From contig LJNA01000037.1 of the NCBI GenBank assembly GCA_001304365.1, forward strand, positions 1-10,982: DNA of 10,982 nt, given 5' to 3'. The translations under genes and the position numbers were made by a program. Source of the stretch: Syntrophobacter sp. DG_60. Its GTDB lineage: Bacteria; Desulfobacterota; Desulfofervidia; Desulfofervidales; DG-60. A model generated the notes under the pieces. It was not told the origin of the DNA and did no database searches. It saw only the letters and a program-made list of their open reading frames with translations. Below, piece after piece: positions 6,130 through 10,982 of the stretch. Every line of letters starts with the position of its first letter. Position 1 is the stretch's first letter.

Positions 6130-7113
6130 TTGATTATTGTCCTCTCAATAAAGCTCTTAATTATCATTTTTTTGCTAATGTTTTCTGCATTTTTTTCTGC
6201 CTCCGAAACAGCCTTCTTTTCTCTAAGTCGTTTTCAAGTCTTTAAATTAAAAGAAGAAAAAGAGGGAAAGAAACTTTTAACTCTCCTTTCTAAACCAAGT
6301 CAACTTCTTATTTCTATTTTAGTAGGAAATGAAAGTGTAAACGTTATTGCTGCAGCTTTATTTACATCTATTTTAGTTGCAATTTACGGAGAAAAAGGAA
6401 AGTGGTTAACTATCCTTTTAATGACTCCAATTTTACTTATATTTGGTGAAATAATCCCTAAAACTTTAGGATTTACTAAAGCAGAAAAATTTGTTTTGTT
6501 AGCTTCCCCACCCCTTAAAGCATTTATTAAATTTGTTTCCCCTTTTATTTGGTTTATTAGAAAAACAGTAGATATTTTGCTTTCTCCTCTGCCCTATTTT
6601 TCTAAAAAAGGTGTTATAAGTGAAAATTTTCTTTATTTAATAGAGCATGGTCACAAGGAGGGTAAAATTAAATCTATTGAAAAGGAATTTATCACTAACC
6701 TTATTAAATTTCGTGAATTAACTGTTTCTAAAGCAATGATTCCAAAAAAAGATATATTTGCTTTATCCTTAGATACCTCTATATCTGAATTAGAAAATCT
6801 TTTAAAATCTTATCGTTTTTCAAGAATTCCTATTTATAGGAAAAATTTAGATAACATTGTTGGGATTTTATATGTGAAGGATTTAATTGGTTTTTTAAAT
6901 GGAAGAAAAAAGATTTCTAACTTAAAAAAAATAATACGTCCACCTTACTTTGTGCAAGTATTTAAAAAAGCAGAGGATTTATTTTGGCATATGCAGTACC
7001 AAAGAATACATATGGCAATTGTAATTGATGAATATAAAAAAGTAGTTGGTTTAATTACATTAGAGGATTTGCTTGAAGAATTATTTGGTGAAATTTATGA
7101 TGAATATGATTAA
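6130..7113 (+). CDS. CNNM/CBS membrane protein (CorC/HlyC-like), short form
   Basis: The 327-residue protein has an N-terminal CNNM (DUF21) membrane domain and a cytosolic CBS pair. SAFFSASETAFFSLSR (19-34) and LIFGEIIPKTLG (103-114) are the diagnostic CNNM motifs, with membrane helices at about 3-22, 60-85, 92-110 and 122-143. CBS1 spans about 198-258 and CBS2 about 266-320, ending ITLEDLLEELFGEI. Relatives are CorB/CorC-type proteins that move or sense Mg2+; transport itself cannot be read from the sequence. The CorC_HlyC domain that usually follows the CBS pair is missing: the protein stops 7 residues after FGEI. The TTG start is supported by AAGGAT 7 nt upstream and an in-frame stop at 6112-6114. 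Sampled lines are only 20-25% G+C, clearly more AT-rich than neighbouring genes, suggesting a different origin. Confidence 0.88.
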   Translation: MIIVLSIKLLIIIFLLMFSAFFSASETAFFSLSRFQVFKLKEEKEGKKLLTLLSKPSQLLISILVGNESVNVIAAALFTSILVAIYGEKGKWLTILLMTPILLIFGEIIPKTLGFTKAEKFVLLASPPLKAFIKFVSPFIWFIRKTVDILLSPLPYFSKKGVISENFLYLIEHGHKEGKIKSIEKEFITNLIKFRELTVSKAMIPKKDIFALSLDTSISELENLLKSYRFSRIPIYRKNLDNIVGILYVKDLIGFLNGRKKISNLKKIIRPPYFVQVFKKAEDLFWHMQYQRIHMAIVIDEYKKVVGLITLEDLLEELFGEIYDEYD

Positions 7114-7115
7114 AT

Positions 7116-7136
7116 CCGAATTATACAATAATTCGG
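7116..7136. repeat. Perfect 9-bp inverted repeat between the CorC-type genes
   Basis: CCGAATTAT (7116-7124), a 3-nt loop ACA and ATAATTCGG (7128-7136) form a perfect hairpin 2 nt after the stop of the first gene. It is followed by GGAACGGCGTCGC and not by a T-run, so it is not a standard intrinsic terminator. It could be an mRNA processing or stabilising hairpin, or the end of a small repeat element. Confidence 0.75.
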
Positions 7137-7172
7137 GAACGGCGTCGCTATTGCATAACCTGGGCTAAAACC

Positions 7173-8399
7173 ATGTTTTGGTTAATTATAATTTTTTTAA
7201 TATTACTTATTTTGGAGGGTTTTTTTTCAGGTTCAGAACTTGCTATTGTTTCAATTGACTTAAAGAGATTAAAATATGAAGCTGATAAGGGGAAAAGGGG
7301 AGCAAAACTTGCTCTTTATTTTTGGGAAAGGCCTGATCATTGTATGTCAATTATTTCTTTAGGAACCAATCTCTGTGTAATTTCTAATACTGCATTTGTT
7401 ACAACATATCTTATAAATACCTTAGGAAAAAGTAGCGTAATACTTTCTATCTTTTTACTCCCCCCAATTCTTCTCATTTTTGGTGAAATTATTCCCAAAG
7501 ACATTTGCAGGCGTTATAGCAATCAAATTTCCCCTTATCTGGCTTATGGATTAAGGTTTTTCTCAATAGTTTTTAGTCCAGTGGTTTTTCTTTTTTCAAA
7601 CTTCACTAAACTTATTTGTAAAGGTTCTTTTAAAAAACCCTCTTTTTTTACTCGTGAAGAATTAAAATTTCTTATTAAAGATGATTCTGAGGGAATAAGA
7701 TTGACTTCTAAAGAACGTAAATTAATTGAAAGGCTTTTTACTTTTACTGAAACTGATGTAGAAAGGGCTATGATTCCGCTTATAGAAGTAGTATCTATAC
7801 CAGAGGATGCCAAAGTAGGTGCGGCTTTAGAAATCTTTTCCCGCTGCCACTATAGTCGTTTAGCTGTCTATAGGGAAAGGGTAGATAATATTATAGGAAT
7901 TATTCATAGTTTTGATTTTATTGACATAAATGATTTAAATTTTAGTATAAAACCTTTTATGCACCCTGTCTTATTTGTGCCGGAAACTAAGCCAGTTCAT
8001 ATTCTTTTAAAAGAAATGCAACAAAAAAGACAGGCCTTAGCAGTAGTAGTAGATGAATATGGTGGGGCTGCAGGAATCGTGACGGTTGAGGATTTACTTG
8101 AAGAGGTTATGGGTGAGATTATAGATGAAGATGAAGAGAGACTAGTTTTCTTTAGAAAAATAGGAGATAGGAGGTTTTTAATCAAGGCACGCATGGAAAT
8201 AGAACAAATCAATGAACAATTGCCTTTTGAATTACCCTTAGGGGAGTATGAGACCTTAAGTGGTTTCATTCTTAAATATTTGGGGCGCATTCCAAGAACA
8301 GGTGAAAAATTTAATTATGATGGTCTTACATTCATTATTAGAAAGGCCCAACCAACCTTTATAAAAGAAGTAGAGGTGATAATGGAAAATGATAAATAA
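7173..8399 (+). CDS. CNNM/CBS/CorC_HlyC membrane protein (hemolysin C / CorC-like)
   Basis: This 408-residue protein has the full family architecture: a CNNM membrane domain (about 1-150; motifs EGFFSGSELAIVSID at 15-29 and LIFGEIIPKDICRR at 101-114), CBS1 (about 195-253), CBS2 (about 260-318, with VVVDEYGGAAGIVTVEDLLE) and a C-terminal CorC_HlyC domain (about 325-405). Such proteins are linked to Mg2+ export or Mg2+/Na+ exchange and the CBS pair binds adenine nucleotides; the older name hemolysin is misleading. It is paralogous to the preceding gene, starting 59 bp later. No good ribosome site precedes the ATG at 7173. The last 11 nt overlap the M20 peptidase start. Base composition changes within the gene: the 5' part is AT-rich (23-35% G+C in sampled lines), while the lines at 7801 and 8041 reach about 50%. 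Confidence 0.92.
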   Translation: MFWLIIIFLILLILEGFFSGSELAIVSIDLKRLKYEADKGKRGAKLALYFWERPDHCMSIISLGTNLCVISNTAFVTTYLINTLGKSSVILSIFLLPPILLIFGEIIPKDICRRYSNQISPYLAYGLRFFSIVFSPVVFLFSNFTKLICKGSFKKPSFFTREELKFLIKDDSEGIRLTSKERKLIERLFTFTETDVERAMIPLIEVVSIPEDAKVGAALEIFSRCHYSRLAVYRERVDNIIGIIHSFDFIDINDLNFSIKPFMHPVLFVPETKPVHILLKEMQQKRQALAVVVDEYGGAAGIVTVEDLLEEVMGEIIDEDEERLVFFRKIGDRRFLIKARMEIEQINEQLPFELPLGEYETLSGFILKYLGRIPRTGEKFNYDGLTFIIRKAQPTFIKEVEVIMENDK

Positions 8400-9483
8400 G
8401 GAACGTTTAAAAGAAACATTTTTAGAATTAGTTGCCTTAGATAGCCCCTCACAATTAGAAGGACTGGCAGTAACTTACGTAAAACAGAGGCTTGAAACAT
8501 TAGGTATAGCTTATGAAGAAGATCAGGCAAGAAAAAAGACAAAAGGAGATAGCGGAAATTTAATTGCTTGGGTGGATGGCCCATCAGATAAGGAACCCAT
8601 TTTGCTTAATGCCCATTTAGACACCGTCCAAACGCCAGGTGAAAAGGTAAAAGTGAAATTTGAAGATGGAATCTTTAAAAGTGACGGAACCACTATTTTA
8701 GGGGCAGATGATAAGTCCGGTGTAGCTATCATACTAGAGATTCTAGAAGTTATCAAAGAGAAGGGGATAAGGCATCGTCCCATTCAGCCAGTGTTTACTG
8801 TTTGTGAAGAAATTGGTCTTTTAGGGGCAAAAAATTTAGACTATTCTTTAATTAAGACACCATGGGGGCTGATTTTAGACGGAGGTAGTCCCTCAGAAAT
8901 CATCAATCGTGCCCCTATGGCAAACCGTTTTTTGATTGAAGTGGTAGGGAAAGAGGCCCATGCAGGTCTCCACCCAGAAGAAGGGGTAAATGCTATATTT
9001 CTCGCATCAAAGGCTATAGGGCAAATATCGTGGGGAAGAATCGATGAAGAGACTACATGCAATGTGGGCATAATAGAAGGAGGTAAGGCTACAAACATAG
9101 TCCCTGCAAAGACCATAATCAAAGGAGAAGTACGCAGTCACAGTCAAGAAAAATTGAAAAAACAAACAAATCTCATTATGGATACCTTTAAAAAGACTAG
9201 TCCTTTAGTTAACATTGATGTAATAGATGATTACCCATTAATGGTGATTGAGGAAGGCCACCCCTTAATAAAACTTATTAAAGAAGCGGGAGAAAAAGTA
9301 GGGGTAGAAATAGTGTTGAAAATCACTGGCGGTGGCAGTGATGCCAATATCTTCAATAGTAAAGGAATTGTAAGTGTGATTATGGGAACAGGGATGAAAA
9401 AGGTGCACACAAAAGAGGAATACATTGACTTAAATGATATGGTAAAATCAGCTAATCTTTTGCTAAATATAATAGCTTTATAA
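8389..9483 (+). CDS. M20-family metallopeptidase, PepT-like
   Basis: This is a two-zinc aminopeptidase or related hydrolase of the M20 family, 364 residues long and cytosolic (no signal). The metal and catalytic residues are all present: H76 and D78 in NAHLDTV, bridging D107 in GADDKSG, E140 (general base) and E141 in CEEIGLLGAK, D164 in LDGG, and H340 in KKVHTKEEYI. H191 in EAHAG starts the dimerisation lid domain (about 180-290), and GGGSDANIFNSKG (314-326) is typical of the PepT/YqjE-like branch. The substrate is probably a di- or tripeptide, but many M20 members act on other amides. The start overlaps the CorC-type gene by 11 nt, with GAGGTGA upstream, so translation is probably coupled. 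padR follows after 10 nt. Confidence 0.92.
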   Translation: MINKERLKETFLELVALDSPSQLEGLAVTYVKQRLETLGIAYEEDQARKKTKGDSGNLIAWVDGPSDKEPILLNAHLDTVQTPGEKVKVKFEDGIFKSDGTTILGADDKSGVAIILEILEVIKEKGIRHRPIQPVFTVCEEIGLLGAKNLDYSLIKTPWGLILDGGSPSEIINRAPMANRFLIEVVGKEAHAGLHPEEGVNAIFLASKAIGQISWGRIDEETTCNVGIIEGGKATNIVPAKTIIKGEVRSHSQEKLKKQTNLIMDTFKKTSPLVNIDVIDDYPLMVIEEGHPLIKLIKEAGEKVGVEIVLKITGGGSDANIFNSKGIVSVIMGTGMKKVHTKEEYIDLNDMVKSANLLLNIIAL

Positions 9484-9493
9484 CAGAGACAAC

Positions 9494-10021
9494 ATGAAGT
9501 TAGAACTCATTCTTTTGGGTCTTCTTAAGAAAGAGCCAAGACATGGTTATGAGCTGAAAAAGGTCATTGAGGAGGAGATTAAGCCCCTAACCAACATCAC
9601 CCTTACTTCTATTTATTATACATTAGAAAAGTTACAAAAAGTTGGCTATTTAGGATATGACACCGAAAGGGAAGGAGGACGTCCTGAGCGCCGTGTCTAC
9701 CATTTGACAAAGAAGGGAGAAAGAAGGCTTCAGGGGCTGCTTATCCGAAACTTTTTATTTTTGGAAAGGCCATTCTTTAATCTTGATTTGGTCTTGTATT
9801 TTTTAGACCAATTTCCATATAAAAGGCGAATTAATCAACTTATAGCCCGTAGGATCAAGCATCTAAAAGAGGTTATTGATTGGATTGAAAAGACAGAAGA
9901 TAAAGTAGGAAAACACAAGCCTCTGCATAAAAGCATTATCTTTGAGCACCTAAAATGCCATTTAGAAGTTGAGCTAAAATTCACTCATGACCTAAAAGAG
10001 CTAATGGGGTTTAAAGATTAA
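9494..10021 (+). CDS. PadR-family transcriptional regulator
   Basis: The 175-residue protein has the PadR winged helix-turn-helix at about residues 3-82: LILLGLLKKEPRHGYELKK, then LTSIYYTLEKLQKVGYL as the recognition-helix region, and a wing containing GGRPERRVYHLTKKG (61-75). The C-terminal half (about 95-172) is helical and charged, as expected for the PadR dimerisation coiled coil. PadR proteins usually repress nearby genes and respond to small molecules. Lying 10 nt after the M20 peptidase gene, it may control this operon, but no operator is evident. Its ribosome site is weak. The final 11 nt overlap the end of surE on the other strand. Confidence 0.92.
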   Translation: MKLELILLGLLKKEPRHGYELKKVIEEEIKPLTNITLTSIYYTLEKLQKVGYLGYDTEREGGRPERRVYHLTKKGERRLQGLLIRNFLFLERPFFNLDLVLYFLDQFPYKRRINQLIARRIKHLKEVIDWIEKTEDKVGKHKPLHKSIIFEHLKCHLEVELKFTHDLKELMGFKD

Positions 10022-10772
10022 GAGAAAAGTCTTCAGTAAACGCTGCTAATGTGGGATAGTGAGTAAGGTCATAGTGAATAGGGGTAATGGAGATCATTCC
10101 CCGGGAAAGTGCATAGACATCTGTATCCGTATTAACCTGTTTTAGAAAACCATTCCCTATTTGCCAGTAATATACACGCTGATGCGGGTCAGTACGTTTT
10201 TCAAACCGCTCATTTAAAGGTATAGTAGCCTGTTTAGTGAAGGCGATACCTTTTATCTTTGAGGCCGGAAGTGCAGGAATATTAACATTGAGGCACATAC
10301 CTTTAGGTAAGACCCTCTTTTTTATCTCCCCTATTAACTTTTTAATAAATTTTGCAGCATAGCCAAAATCTGGGTCTTTATAGGTATTTAATGATACAGC
10401 AATGGCGGGTAAACCTAAGATGGCCGATTCAGTAGCTGCTGAAACGGTTCCGGAATAAAGTAAATTGATGCCTACGTTGGGACCCAGGTTGATACCAGAA
10501 ATAACCATGTCTGGCGGTTCTGGCAGTATTTCATGGATGGCTATCTTCACAGCATCGGCAGGGGTACCAGCTACTGCATGGCCATAGAACCTGCCATCAC
10601 GGTACACCTCTTTTACACGCAATGGGGAGCTAAGGGAAATGGCGTGCCCTACGGCACTTTGTTCACTCTCTGGGGCTACAATAAAGGTCTTATACAGGGG
10701 GCAAAATACCTTATATAGACTGAGGAGCCCAGGGGCATAAATACCATCATCATTGGTTAATAAGATTCTCAT
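10011..10772 (-). CDS. surE: 5'/3'-nucleotidase SurE
   Basis: SurE is a cytosolic metal-dependent phosphatase that removes phosphate from nucleoside monophosphates and can also attack short polyphosphate. The 253-residue protein carries all hallmarks: LLTNDDGIYAPG with metal ligands D8 and D9, APESEQSAVGHAIS with S39, AGTPADAVKIA (68-78) and SGINLGPNVGINLLYSGTV with N95; the latter region continues into SAATESAILGLPAIAVS. Length is normal for the family (about 250). The start is supported by GGAGGAC 4-6 nt upstream of the ATG. The gene is transcribed towards padR, overlapping it by 11 bp tail to tail. In many proteobacteria surE neighbours pcm, nlpD or rpoS; none is visible here. Confidence 0.97.
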   Translation of the reverse strand: MRILLTNDDGIYAPGLLSLYKVFCPLYKTFIVAPESEQSAVGHAISLSSPLRVKEVYRDGRFYGHAVAGTPADAVKIAIHEILPEPPDMVISGINLGPNVGINLLYSGTVSAATESAILGLPAIAVSLNTYKDPDFGYAAKFIKKLIGEIKKRVLPKGMCLNVNIPALPASKIKGIAFTKQATIPLNERFEKRTDPHQRVYYWQIGNGFLKQVNTDTDVYALSRGMISITPIHYDLTHYPTLAAFTEDFSLNL

Positions 10773-10812
10773 CGCGTCCTCCGTTTCGCTTTAAACAGAA
10801 AGGCATATAAAA

Positions 10813-10841
10813 AAAATAACAGAATCTAGAAAAAATGTGAA
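10813..10841 (-). promoter_or_regulatory. Weak candidate promoter of surE
   Basis: On the minus strand TTCACA (10841-10836) is followed after 17 nt by TATTTT (10818-10813), with 5 of 6 and 4 of 6 matches to the consensus. It would give a leader of roughly 35 nt before the surE ATG. The region is very AT-rich, so chance matches are expected. Confidence 0.3.
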
Positions 10842-10870
10842 GGGTAAATAACCAAAAAAAAATTTATAAA

Positions 10871-10889
10871 AAAACCGTGACTCCAGTCA
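10871..10889 (-). terminator. Possible weak terminator-like hairpin and T-tract
   Basis: Read on the minus strand, the perfect repeat TGACT-GG-AGTCA (10889-10878) could form a 4-bp stem with a TGGA loop, followed by CGG and a run of T. The stem is short, so terminator function is doubtful; it may equally be an operator-like palindrome upstream of surE. Confidence 0.22.
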
Positions 10890-10931
10890 AGAAAGATTAT
10901 TAGAGAGACAAAATGCTCCCTTTAAAGACTA

Positions 10932-10960
10932 TTGACAGCATTATATAAATATGTTAAATT
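10932..10960 (+). promoter_or_regulatory. Candidate sigma-70 promoter for a gene beyond the right edge
   Basis: A perfect TTGACA at 10932-10937 is followed after exactly 17 nt by TAAATT at 10955-10960 (4 of 6 matches). The small palindrome TGTTG-G-CAACA (10964-10974) lies at the expected transcription start and could bind a regulator. No coding start is visible before the window ends. The rest of 10773-10982 holds only AT-rich DNA. Confidence 0.45.
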
Positions 10961-10982
10961 TTTTGTTGGCAACAGAGCTTAA

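Noticed and set aside
7116..7136. Intrinsic terminator after the first CorC-type gene
   Set aside because: The hairpin is not followed by a T-run on the plus strand but by a GC-rich patch.
7544..8783. Four minus-strand open frames (86-97 residues) opposite the second CorC-type gene and the peptidase gene
   Set aside because: They are low-complexity, serine- and isoleucine-rich antisense shadows of well-supported genes.
8841..9425. Two minus-strand open frames within the M20 peptidase gene
   Set aside because: The plus-strand peptidase has all metal-binding residues; the antisense frames show no domain.

Overview
The window is a compact, AT-rich bacterial chromosome segment: sampled lines range from about 20 to 52% G+C, most near 35-40%. 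It carries ten intact genes, one gene cut by the left edge and one decayed gene relic. Signal peptidase I, MltG, a DksA-type regulator and an AmmeMemoRadiSam cluster with export signals suggest a Gram-negative anaerobe, possibly of the Desulfobacterota/Thermodesulfobacteriota kind. That assignment is an inference from gene content and base composition; no rRNA or other decisive marker is present.

Left part (1-2378, minus strand): an AmmeMemoRadiSam cluster. A MEMO-AMMECR1 fusion protein (amrB-amrA) is followed, with a 4-nt ATGA overlap, by the radical SAM enzyme amrS, which runs off the window. The radical SAM protein begins with a textbook twin-arginine signal, and the fusion begins with a Sec-type signal peptide whose first ~24 codons are built from short tandem-repeat DNA. 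The biochemical role of this conserved trio is, to my knowledge, not settled, so this is the most interesting part of the window.

Middle (2412-5862): a dksA-type regulator on the plus strand converges on the coupled pair ruvX-mltG on the minus strand. A ROK-family sugar kinase and signal peptidase I (lepB) diverge from ruvX across only 35 bp and are 1 nt apart, so they are probably cotranscribed.

Right part (5863-10982): after lepB comes a short degenerate repeat block, then a recognisable but dead fragment of panB (ketopantoate hydroxymethyltransferase). Next is a perfect-consensus sigma-70 type promoter driving a plus-strand run: two CNNM/CBS (CorC/HlyC-type) membrane proteins, an M20 peptidase of the PepT-like group and a PadR regulator. 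The first CorC-type gene and the start of the second are more AT-rich than their neighbours, which together with the panB relic points to a rearranged junction. surE (minus strand) closes the window, overlapping padR tail to tail. A candidate promoter at the right edge points to a gene beyond the window. No tRNA, rRNA, CRISPR array or insertion sequence was seen, and no stretch over 300 bases lacks a gene.
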